Below, piece after piece: positions 7,188-14,323 of a stretch of 23,321 nt of DNA. Positions within the stretch are counted from its first letter, which is position 1. Each line of letters begins with the position of its first letter. Both the position numbers and the translations under genes were made by a program. The DNA is from an uncultured Verrucomicrobia subdivision 3 bacterium (GTDB lineage: Bacteria > Verrucomicrobiota > Verrucomicrobiae > Limisphaerales > UBA11358): assembly GCA_903921455.1 (NCBI GenBank), contig CAIXPZ010000139.1, positions 1 to 23,321 of the forward strand, given 5' to 3'. The notes under the pieces were generated by a model. That model saw only the letters and a list, made by a program, of their open reading frames with translations, made no database searches and was not told the origin of the DNA.

Positions 7188-9185
7188 CTACGCCAGCTTG
7201 GGCGTCAGTTGGCCGGGGGTTTTCGGCGGGGAATCGGACTTTGATAATTCCATTTCGGGATGGAAATGCTCCAGTTCCTCGCCCTTGCGGACCAGGCGGG
7301 CGCTGTTAAAGATGACGATGAGTGAGCCGACGTTGTGCAGCAGCGCCGCGACAATCGGGCCGACGATGCCGAAGGACGCCGCGCTCAAACCGACGATGAT
7401 GAACACCACGCCGAACAGGAAATTCTGGTTGATGACCGCGCGCGTGCTGCGCGACAGCTTCACCAGGAACGGCAGCCGGCGCAGGTCGTTATTCATCAGC
7501 GCAATCGTCGCGCTGTGAATGGCCACTTCGCTGCCCGCTGCGCCCATCGCGATGCCGATGTCGCCGGCGGCCAGGGCGGGGGCATCATTAACGCCATCGC
7601 CGATAACGGCAACTTTGTAGCCCTTTGCCTTCATGGCGCGGACAAATTCCACCTTGTTCTGCGGCAGGCAATCGCCCTGCGCTTCTTCGCAGCCGATCTC
7701 GGTCGCAACGCGCGTGGCGACGACATGGCGGTCGCCGGAAATCATCGCGATGCGGCGGACGCCGGCTTCTTTCAATTCCGCCAGAGCTTCCTTTGCTTCA
7801 GCGCGGGTCTTGTCCTGCATGCCGACCCAGCCGACGCATTTGCCGTTTTGCGCGACGAAAATCAAACTCCAGCCTTCGGTTTCGCCCACGTCCACGGACT
7901 TCTCAAAGCTCGCATCAATGCCGTTGTCCTTCAGCCATTGCGCACGGCCCACGAGCACATTCGCGCCGTTGATCTGCGCCTTCACGCCGCGACCAGCCGT
8001 TTCGGCAAACTCTTTCGGCTCGGCCAGGGGAACTCCCGCTTCGCCCGCGAGTGTCGCGAGGGCTTTGGCGGTCGGATGGTTGCTGTATTTTTCAGCGGAC
8101 GCGGCGAGCAGCAGCAGTTCGGCCGGCTTCGTGTCGCCCAGCGGTGCGAGGCGGCTGACGGCGAGCTGGCCGGTGGTGAGCGTGCCGGTTTTGTCGAAGA
8201 CGAAGGCGTTGATCTTCGCCGCGAGTTCAATGTCGGCAACATTCTTGATCAAAATTCCCAAACGCGCGGCGGCGGAGAGCGCGGCGACCATCGCGGTCGG
8301 CGTCGCGAGAATGAACGCGCACGGGCAGGACACCACAAACACCGCGATGACGCGGCTCAGATCATGCGTGAAGGCCCAGACCAGCGCGCCGATGACCAGC
8401 ACGAGCGGCGTGTAGAAGCCCATGTATTGATCCACGATTTTCTGGATCGGCAGCTTGGTTTTTTCGGCGGCGATGATGAGTTCGCGCACGCGGCCGAGCG
8501 TCGTGTCGGTGCCGGCGCGGCTGACTTTGATCTCCAGCACGCCCGTCAAATTCTGGGTGCCGGCGAACACTTCGTCGCCGGTGCTTTTTTCGGCGGGCAA
8601 GGATTCGCCGGTGATCGTAGCCTGATTGAACGAGCCCTGGCCTTGCACGATGACGCCGTCGGCGGCGACGTTGTCGCCGGGACGGATGCGGATGACATCG
8701 CCGACTGCGAGTTGGCTGGCGGCGACTTCTTCCTCGCTGCCGTCCTTTAAGATGCGGCGGGCTTTCGTGGGTGTGAGCTTGATGATCGATTCGATGGAGT
8801 CGCGCGCGCCCTGGGCGGTGCGGGTCTCGATGATTTCGCCGGTGAGCATGAAGAAGGCGACGATGCCGGCGGTCTTGTAATCGCCGGACGCGAACGCCGC
8901 GAGCACGGCGATGGCGACGAGTTCGTTGATGCTCAAATTGCCGCGCCGCAAATCTTTCACGGCGGTGACGATGATGGGAAATCCGAGCACCAGCGCGCCG
9001 ATCATGGCGCTGGCGCTGGCGAGCGTGCTGCCGGCTTCAAACAGCCAGTCCACGATGAAAGCGTTCAGAACGAAGACGACGCCGACAACGGCCTGCCAGA
9101 GATGCACCACGGAATGTTCGTGATCGTGACCGCAGCCGCACTCTGGACCGTGCTCGTGCTGACTCAAAAGTGAGGTAACCTGCAT
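7188..9185 (-). CDS. Heavy-metal-translocating P1B-type ATPase (665 aa)
   Basis: An integral membrane pump that uses ATP to export a soft or transition metal ion. Motifs: TGES (192-195), the CPC metal-binding motif in the membrane (287-289), the phosphorylation site D331 in DKTGT, the P1B-specific HP pair (370-371) and GDGVND (529-534). There is no ferredoxin-like HMA domain. Instead the N-terminus has a His/Cys cluster (QHEHGPECGCGHDHEH, residues 9-24), and the C-terminus has EELEHFHPE. Metal choice is unclear. CPC followed by ATPTA resembles copper pumps, but the last membrane helix reads HNVGSLIVIFNSARL (617-631) and lacks the usual copper-type residues. Older annotation would call it Cd/Zn/Co-transporting. 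The gene sits 16 bases after the HflK-like gene, inside the SPFH/ABC gene train. Confidence 0.95.
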   Translation of the reverse strand: MQVTSLLSQHEHGPECGCGHDHEHSVVHLWQAVVGVVFVLNAFIVDWLFEAGSTLASASAMIGALVLGFPIIVTAVKDLRRGNLSINELVAIAVLAAFASGDYKTAGIVAFFMLTGEIIETRTAQGARDSIESIIKLTPTKARRILKDGSEEEVAASQLAVGDVIRIRPGDNVAADGVIVQGQGSFNQATITGESLPAEKSTGDEVFAGTQNLTGVLEIKVSRAGTDTTLGRVRELIIAAEKTKLPIQKIVDQYMGFYTPLVLVIGALVWAFTHDLSRVIAVFVVSCPCAFILATPTAMVAALSAAARLGILIKNVADIELAAKINAFVFDKTGTLTTGQLAVSRLAPLGDTKPAELLLLAASAEKYSNHPTAKALATLAGEAGVPLAEPKEFAETAGRGVKAQINGANVLVGRAQWLKDNGIDASFEKSVDVGETEGWSLIFVAQNGKCVGWVGMQDKTRAEAKEALAELKEAGVRRIAMISGDRHVVATRVATEIGCEEAQGDCLPQNKVEFVRAMKAKGYKVAVIGDGVNDAPALAAGDIGIAMGAAGSEVAIHSATIALMNNDLRRLPFLVKLSRSTRAVINQNFLFGVVFIIVGLSAASFGIVGPIVAALLHNVGSLIVIFNSARLVRKGEELEHFHPEMELSKSDSPPKTPGQLTPKLA

Positions 9186-9201
9186 AAAATATATTTACGT
9201 A

Positions 9202-10326
9202 TTACGGATTCGCCGCCGTTTTCGGCTGTGGCGGTTCGCGGTTCAACATTAGCCTAAGTTCGCGTGGTTTGCCATCGGCGCGCTGGGGCAGGTAGATTTT
9301 GTCCTGCACATTGGTCAGCACCACGGTCATGGCCTTGGTCAGCTCCAGTTGCGCGAACAGGTTCGGATTGCTCTCGTATTTCGGCAGCAATTGCAGAAAC
9401 GCCCCGGCGTCCGACTCGATGGACGTCACGAAGCGGGTGCGCGCGGATTCGGCGGCGTTGGTGATGGACGACGCCTGCGCGCCGGCCTGGCTCAAGATGC
9501 GGTTCTCCTCGCCCAACGCGTCGTTGATCAGCTTGTCGTGATTCTGGCGGGCGGTGGTGACGGCGGCGAAAACTTCCTTCAACTGGCGCGGCGCGACGCT
9601 CTGCACCTGCACCTGGTCAATGACCACGCCCAGTTTTTCGCGCTCGGCGAGTTCGCTGACGCGCTGGCGCACGGCGTCCTGAAACGCGGCGACGTCGCGC
9701 GTGAGGATGTCGTCCACGTTGAACCGCGCGGCGGTGGCGATGAGGGCGTTGTTCGCGGCGTTTTGCACGGCGTTGGAAATGCCGGCGAGATTGAAATTAT
9801 GGTTCGTGCCGCTGGCGAAGTTGAAGATCGCCGTGCGCGGATCGTCAATATGATACGAAACCGTGGCGCGGGTGTGGATGATGTTGCGGTCGGCGGTGAT
9901 GGCGTAGCCGTCGATCTGGGGATTCAACGAGGGGCCGGCCGGTGGCTCGGTGCCGGCGAGTTCCATTTCCGGCGTGGTCAAAAACCAGCCGACGCTGGAA
10001 CTGACCTTCTGGATTTCCGTGATCGGAATGCGGACCACTTCGTCAATCGGATACGGCAGCGACCAATGCAAACCCGCATTCAGCAGCATTTTCGGGCCGT
10101 CACCCAACGGTTTGCCGAAACGGAGAATGATGGCTTTTTCCTGCGGCCCGACGGTGAAAAATCCGGCGGCGAAAATGATGACGACGAGCGCCACCATCGC
10201 GATCTTGACGATGACAAAGCTGCTGCGCAATGCCTCGGCGAGTGCCTGCGAACCGGCGTCCTGCATTTCCGGCCCGCGCGATTCCGGCGCGGCGGGCGAA
10301 TGGTCGTGATGATCGTGGTCGCTCAT
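9202..10326 (-). CDS. HflK-like SPFH-domain membrane protein with His-rich N-terminus
   Basis: SPFH (stomatin/prohibitin/flotillin/HflK-C) proteins form large membrane-associated rings; HflK and HflC of E. coli regulate the FtsH protease. I choose the ATG at 10326 because it follows the stop of the upstream gene by one base; the frame stays open to 10371, but that would overlap the neighbour. The product is 374 aa. It begins MSDHDHHDHS, a His/Asp cluster, followed by one transmembrane segment (about residues 36-57). The SPFH domain follows (VGPQEKAIILRFGKPLGDGP onward), then a helical region with AREKLGVVIDQVQVQSVAPR-like text. It lacks the Gly-rich N-terminus of classical HflK. The His cluster and the neighbouring metal ATPase suggest a metal-related role, by inference only. 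Confidence 0.85.
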   Translation of the reverse strand: MSDHDHHDHSPAAPESRGPEMQDAGSQALAEALRSSFVIVKIAMVALVVIIFAAGFFTVGPQEKAIILRFGKPLGDGPKMLLNAGLHWSLPYPIDEVVRIPITEIQKVSSSVGWFLTTPEMELAGTEPPAGPSLNPQIDGYAITADRNIIHTRATVSYHIDDPRTAIFNFASGTNHNFNLAGISNAVQNAANNALIATAARFNVDDILTRDVAAFQDAVRQRVSELAEREKLGVVIDQVQVQSVAPRQLKEVFAAVTTARQNHDKLINDALGEENRILSQAGAQASSITNAAESARTRFVTSIESDAGAFLQLLPKYESNPNLFAQLELTKAMTVVLTNVQDKIYLPQRADGKPRELRLMLNREPPQPKTAANP

Positions 10327-10327
10327 G

Positions 10328-11233
10328 TCACTTGCCTGTGGAGTTGGCCGGCAGCTTCTGGAACAAATCAAACGGCGGCGTGCGCTCGTCGAAAATCAGC
10401 GTCGCCTTCTGGTTCAGCGAATTCTTCAACGCCTCCAGTTGCAACTGGAATACGGCGAGTTCCGGGTTCTGCTGGAACACGCTCAAGGTCTTGGCGGCTT
10501 CGGCCACGCCTTCGCCCTCGATGCGCGTCGCGGCCGCCTGTGCGTTTGCGAGCACATCGGCGGCCTGGCGTTCGGCGGCGGATTTGATCTTGGTCGCCTC
10601 GGCTTCGCCCTTGAACTGCGCCTCGCTGATGTATTTGGTGCGCTCGGATTTCATGCGCTCAAACACGGCCTGCGTCACGCTTTCCGGCAGTCCCAGCTTC
10701 TTGATGCCGAGAAATTCAATGTTGATGCCGTATTCATGTTTGGCCAGTTCGGTTTCGACGGCGGACTGTATTTCTTTTTCGATCTCCCCGAACTTGATCT
10801 CTTTCGGATCCGAATTCACGAAGTCGGACAGGTTATGCCGGCCGATGACCGCCGCTTTCGCGCCGCGAACGATGTCTTCCAACTGACGCTGCGCCGCGAG
10901 TGCGGAGCCGCCGGGGAATTTTGGGAAGAACGCCTTCGCGTCCGAAATCTTCCAGCCGACATAAACGCTGGTCAGGAGCATCGTGTTGTCCGCCGTGAGG
11001 ATTTCGCTGAACTTGTCCTCGAAGCTCTGCACGCGCTGGTCGAAGCGGTTGATGCTCTGGACGGGCCACGGCCATTTCACATACAGCCCGGCGTTCGTGA
11101 TGGTGTCGGTCGGCTTGAGAAACGTCGAGACCACGACGACTTCCGACTGGCGCACCTGAAAGGTGAAAAGCAGCAGCGCAAAGATCGCCACCAGAACGGC
11201 GGCGATGATGATGGTTAAGAGGTTCTTTTTCAT
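10328..11233 (-). CDS. HflC-like SPFH-domain protein (301 aa)
   Basis: A single N-terminal transmembrane segment (about residues 5-25) is followed by an SPFH domain (from about residue 27, VRQSEVVVVSTFLKP). After that comes a long Ala/Glu/Lys-rich helix (about 195-270: FKGEAEATKIKSAAERQAAD) of the coiled-coil type used by HflC and prohibitins to assemble. Length and order match HflC. Its start overlaps the stop of the larger SPFH gene by 4 bases, and its stop is one base from the start of the HflK-like gene, so translation of the three is likely coupled. A membrane ring with the HflK-like neighbour is inferred. No FtsH gene is present in this window. Confidence 0.88.
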   Translation of the reverse strand: MKKNLLTIIIAAVLVAIFALLLFTFQVRQSEVVVVSTFLKPTDTITNAGLYVKWPWPVQSINRFDQRVQSFEDKFSEILTADNTMLLTSVYVGWKISDAKAFFPKFPGGSALAAQRQLEDIVRGAKAAVIGRHNLSDFVNSDPKEIKFGEIEKEIQSAVETELAKHEYGINIEFLGIKKLGLPESVTQAVFERMKSERTKYISEAQFKGEAEATKIKSAAERQAADVLANAQAAATRIEGEGVAEAAKTLSVFQQNPELAVFQLQLEALKNSLNQKATLIFDERTPPFDLFQKLPANSTGK

Positions 11234-13098
11234 GGCGTATTCGTGATGGAAAGGTTCAAAAGGTCGTCGCGGATCTTGTCCTGCAAATCAAAGATGATCA
11301 CGTCCGACGTGTTCGTGACGAGCAAAACATATTTGCGCGCCTTGGCCGTGGCGTCGTCAAAGCTCTGTAAATACAGGCGCTGGCGATAGACCGACGGCGC
11401 GGCGGCGTAGGCCGGCAGCTGGTTTGTGAACAGCGCCGCGCGGGCGAAGGCCGAGGTCACCTGCGTGACGCGCTTGGCGTCAGCGACATTTGTGGTCGTG
11501 AACGCCGCCGCATCGGCCATCGCGCTCAGGCGAATGGCGCCGGATTCGGCGTCGAGTATCTTGGCGAGCATGGTCTGCTGCGCGCCGACCACTTTTTCGT
11601 AGGTCGCCGCGACTTCACCTGCCGTCGGCGGATGAATATCCTGCAAGCCGACGAAGACGATGTTGGCGCCCAACTGGCGTTCATTCGCCGAGGCCTGGAT
11701 CTTTGCGCGCAGGGCGGAGGCGGCTTCGAGGCGACCGTGCGAGAGAATCTCGTTCAAATCGCTGCCCGCGAGATAGCGGACCACTTCCCGCGTCGCGAGA
11801 TTCTTTAATAAATCTTCCGGCTCGCCGTTTTTATAGACCCAGTCGGTGATGTTGGTGATCTGGAATTGAACCGGGATGCTGACCGTGATGAGCCCGACGG
11901 ATTTGGCATTGGCAGTTCCGTTGGTATCGGTCGTCTGGGAAGTCACGGCGGCGCGGTTGCCGACGAGGAAGTTTTCCTCCTTGGCATGCGCCACCGTCCA
12001 GAGCACGGTGCTCGCCGCCTCACTCTGCGCGTCCGGCGTGTAGCCGACCGCGAATGATTGGATCTGCTCGGTGCGGAAGCGGTAAATCTTGTCCATCGGC
12101 CACGGCAGCTTGAAATGCGCGCCCGGTGAGAGCACGCCATGGGGCTGGCCGAAATGTTCCAGCACCGCCTGTTCGCCCGCGTCGATGAACACCACCGTCG
12201 TGGACAGAATCAGCGCGGTGAATTGCACGAGCAGCAGCGCGGCGAGGTTTTTCTGCGCCGCCTGAAAGAACCACGTTTCCGAAACCTTGAAGCCGAACTG
12301 ATAATCCAGCGTCTGCGCCGCCGTGGTGAACAGGCTTTCCGGCTGCGCGAGAATCCCGACCACGCGGCTTTCGTAGAGCGGGCGGGCAACCTTGCCTTTG
12401 ACGCGCGGGCGGTAGATTTCCAGCAGCAGCGTCAGCAGATTTTCCAGCGCCATGAGGCCCAGCAGCCCGCACAGGCCGCGCGCCATCCAGAGGTCGGCGC
12501 CGGGAAACTTGGCTTCCACCCCCGCGATGCCGAGCGCGGTGAGCGCGCAAACGTAGGCGCCCGCCAGCAGAAAACTCGCGCCCGGCCGGAGCAGCCGGTG
12601 GTTTTCCAGCCGCGCGATCGTCACGGAAAAACGGCCGATCAAAAACAGCAGCAGCGCGAAGATGGCGAAGAGGGACAGGGCGGCCGTGGCGTTGGCGGTC
12701 TTCAAGGCCGCCGGATTTTTGCCGCTGAACAGCCAGATCCCCCACGCGCCGCCGGCTTCGAGCAGCAGCAGCAGGATGGTCAGGCCGGGCACAAAATATA
12801 TTTCGAACTGCTCGCGGGCGTTGCGGGCGGGAAAGCTGCCGGAATCGTTCGCGGCGAACAGCGACCCGCCGCGGCTGCGCGCCAGTTCGTCCAGCTCCAG
12901 TTTTTCCGCGCGCTCGTTTTCTTCCAGCCGCATCTGGAACCAGCTGATGCCGGCCACCAGCACGCCCAGACCCAGGAAGACCGCCGCCGCCTGTCCCGCC
13001 AGCGAGCCGGCGAAAACGGTGACGCCCAGGCCGGCGAGAAAGATCAGCACGGCGACCGCGAGGTTCACCAGCCCGTTTTTTTGGATGTTGCGTTCCAC
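11230..13098 (-). CDS. Polytopic membrane protein fused to an HflK-like SPFH domain (622 aa)
   Basis: The N-terminal half has about seven predicted membrane segments (roughly residues 11-30, 34-54, 101-124, 137-158, 173-193, 207-229 and 285-305). From residue 306 an SPFH domain begins (DAGEQAVLEHFGQ, then GAHFKLPWPMDKIYRFRTEQ), continuing with AGSDLNEILSHGR and a helical region to about residue 560. Normal HflK has one membrane segment, so this is a fusion or a distinct subfamily. The soluble segment between TM2 and TM3 is charged. The start codon is GTG at 13098. No Shine-Dalgarno sequence precedes it; instead a long hairpin ends three bases before the start. The next gene overlaps by 4 bases. 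It probably assembles with the two smaller SPFH proteins downstream. Confidence 0.85.
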   Translation of the reverse strand: MERNIQKNGLVNLAVAVLIFLAGLGVTVFAGSLAGQAAAVFLGLGVLVAGISWFQMRLEENERAEKLELDELARSRGGSLFAANDSGSFPARNAREQFEIYFVPGLTILLLLLEAGGAWGIWLFSGKNPAALKTANATAALSLFAIFALLLFLIGRFSVTIARLENHRLLRPGASFLLAGAYVCALTALGIAGVEAKFPGADLWMARGLCGLLGLMALENLLTLLLEIYRPRVKGKVARPLYESRVVGILAQPESLFTTAAQTLDYQFGFKVSETWFFQAAQKNLAALLLVQFTALILSTTVVFIDAGEQAVLEHFGQPHGVLSPGAHFKLPWPMDKIYRFRTEQIQSFAVGYTPDAQSEAASTVLWTVAHAKEENFLVGNRAAVTSQTTDTNGTANAKSVGLITVSIPVQFQITNITDWVYKNGEPEDLLKNLATREVVRYLAGSDLNEILSHGRLEAASALRAKIQASANERQLGANIVFVGLQDIHPPTAGEVAATYEKVVGAQQTMLAKILDAESGAIRLSAMADAAAFTTTNVADAKRVTQVTSAFARAALFTNQLPAYAAAPSVYRQRLYLQSFDDATAKARKYVLLVTNTSDVIIFDLQDKIRDDLLNLSITNTP

Positions 13099-13101
13099 GT
13101 T

Positions 13102-13168
13102 TCGTTAAATTGTTAAATCGTTGCCTGGTTACCTCGGAATTCGCCGAACCGATTTAACGATTCAACGA
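13102..13168. repeat. Inverted repeat element built from 8-bp units (copy B), directly before the SPFH fusion gene
   Basis: The arms 13102-13120 (TCGTTAAATTGTTAAATCG) and 13150-13168 are complementary at 17 of 19 positions around a 29-base loop. Each arm is a run of octamers. The left arm reads TCGTTAAA, TTGTTAAA, TCGTTGCC, TGGTTACC. The right arm, read on the minus strand, gives TCGTTGAA, TCGTTAAA, TCGGTTCG. In mRNA one of the two mismatches becomes a G-U pair. The stem ends three bases before the GTG start codon at 13098, so it could mask translation initiation or simply be an inserted repeat. Confidence 0.75.
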
Positions 13169-13183
13169 TTCACAAGGTAACGC

Positions 13184-14146
13184 CTAACTCAATTCTCGTT
13201 CATCAAACAGTGCCACGCCCGCGGCCAGCGCTGCGCCGGCATAGCAGACCGCATAGCCGAGCGCTTTGCCGACGTAAGCCCATTGAAACGTGTTTTTGCC
13301 CGTTTCCAGCGCGTCGGCGAGCCAGAAAAGCTGCCAGTTTGGCACCACACTGTAAAGAGTTGAAGCCCACCAACTGCCTTTGGCGGCGGGCAGGCCGAAG
13401 AAATAATCTGACATCAGCCCGAGCAGGAACACCGCCGAGCAGACCGCCAGCGTCGCGATCATGTCCAGCCGCGTCGAGCACGCCAGCGCCACCGCCGCGA
13501 GGATCCACAGCGCGAACAGGATCAGGATGCCCGCCGGAATCAGCCGCCAGTCCACCGTGGCCGCCTGGCCGAGGCTTTGCATCTGGTGCGTGAATTGAAA
13601 AATGATGAACGTCGCCAGCGTGGCCATCACCACCAGCGCGATGACCGCGTCGCTCACGAACGGGCGGCGCAGGAAGAAATTGCTAAACCCCGCCAGCCCG
13701 TAGGCCAGCAGGATGCCGCCGCCGAAAATCCCGATGGCCAGCAGGTTCGTCGAACCGTAGGCATCAAATGCCATCCAGCTTGCCAGCATCACGCCGACCA
13801 TGTTGACGTAAGCCAGCAGCGCCAGCGCCGCCGCGAGCCCGGCGAACTTGGCGATCAGGAATTGCGCGCGGCCGACCGGCTTGGACAGCACCGCCAGCGC
13901 CGTGCCGGAGCGGATTTCCCGCGCCAGCGAGGCCGACGCGCTCAGCACCGCGCCGAACAGGCCCGTCAGCAGCATCACCGCCAGCGCGCTCGTCTTGACG
14001 AGTTTCATTTCGTCGCCGAAGGCGAAGTAATACGGCACCGCGAGAAAGATCTCGAACAGCACGGAGCCCGTCATCAGCAGCAGAAAAATCGGCTGCCGGA
14101 TGAGCTCCATGAAGGCGTTGACCGCAATGTACCTGAATTGTCGCAT
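13184..14146 (-). CDS. ABC-2 type transporter permease (320 aa)
   Basis: The protein has about six membrane segments. The segment AREIRSGTALAVLSKPVGRAQFLIAKF (about residues 75-101) is the hallmark of ABC-2/NosY-like permeases. A cluster of alternating hydrophobic segments fills the C-terminal two thirds. No ATPase gene lies beside it. The nearest is 6 kb downstream in the same gene train (5976-7172), which also has a second, larger permease. The two permeases may form a heterodimer with that ATPase, by inference. The gene is the first of the train: 177 bases of spacer separate it from the VWA gene. That spacer contains a weak promoter-like match but no hairpin convincing as a terminator. It is separated from the SPFH fusion gene by 85 bases holding the octamer hairpin. 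Confidence 0.85.
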   Translation of the reverse strand: MRQFRYIAVNAFMELIRQPIFLLLMTGSVLFEIFLAVPYYFAFGDEMKLVKTSALAVMLLTGLFGAVLSASASLAREIRSGTALAVLSKPVGRAQFLIAKFAGLAAALALLAYVNMVGVMLASWMAFDAYGSTNLLAIGIFGGGILLAYGLAGFSNFFLRRPFVSDAVIALVVMATLATFIIFQFTHQMQSLGQAATVDWRLIPAGILILFALWILAAVALACSTRLDMIATLAVCSAVFLLGLMSDYFFGLPAAKGSWWASTLYSVVPNWQLFWLADALETGKNTFQWAYVGKALGYAVCYAGAALAAGVALFDERELS

Positions 14147-14159
14147 GAACTTCTGATCA

Positions 14160-14188
14160 GCTTAACGAACCCCGGGCGCATTTGCCAA
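14160..14188 (-). promoter_or_regulatory. Possible promoter for the ABC/SPFH gene train
   Basis: On the minus strand TTGGCA (14183-14188) and TTAAGC (14160-14165) are 17 bases apart, 14 bases upstream of the ATG at 14146. The -10 match is poor, and the transcript would have almost no leader. It is listed because this spacer must hold any promoter for the long gene train. Confidence 0.25.
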
Positions 14189-14323
14189 CGGTTAATCCGC
14201 CTGGGCGCAAGGAAATGGAGCGGAAAAATAGGTTTGGCGTTCAAAGGTATTTTTCGTTGGGATCGAAAAATCGATTGGGCGCGGAAAAATCCACGCTCAA
14301 TCCTGACTAAAAATGCTGAAGAA

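Noticed and set aside
7335..8750. Long plus-strand open frame (471 codons) opposite the P1B ATPase
   Set aside because: Antisense shadow of a gene with all P-type ATPase motifs.
10327..10371. Fifteen-residue N-terminal extension of the HflK-like protein
   Set aside because: It would overlap the upstream gene by about 44 bases; the ATG at 10326 is one base after that gene's stop.
14262..14275. Small hairpin ATCGA/TCGAT after the VWA gene as terminator
   Set aside because: The stem has five weak base pairs and no T-run follows it on the minus strand.
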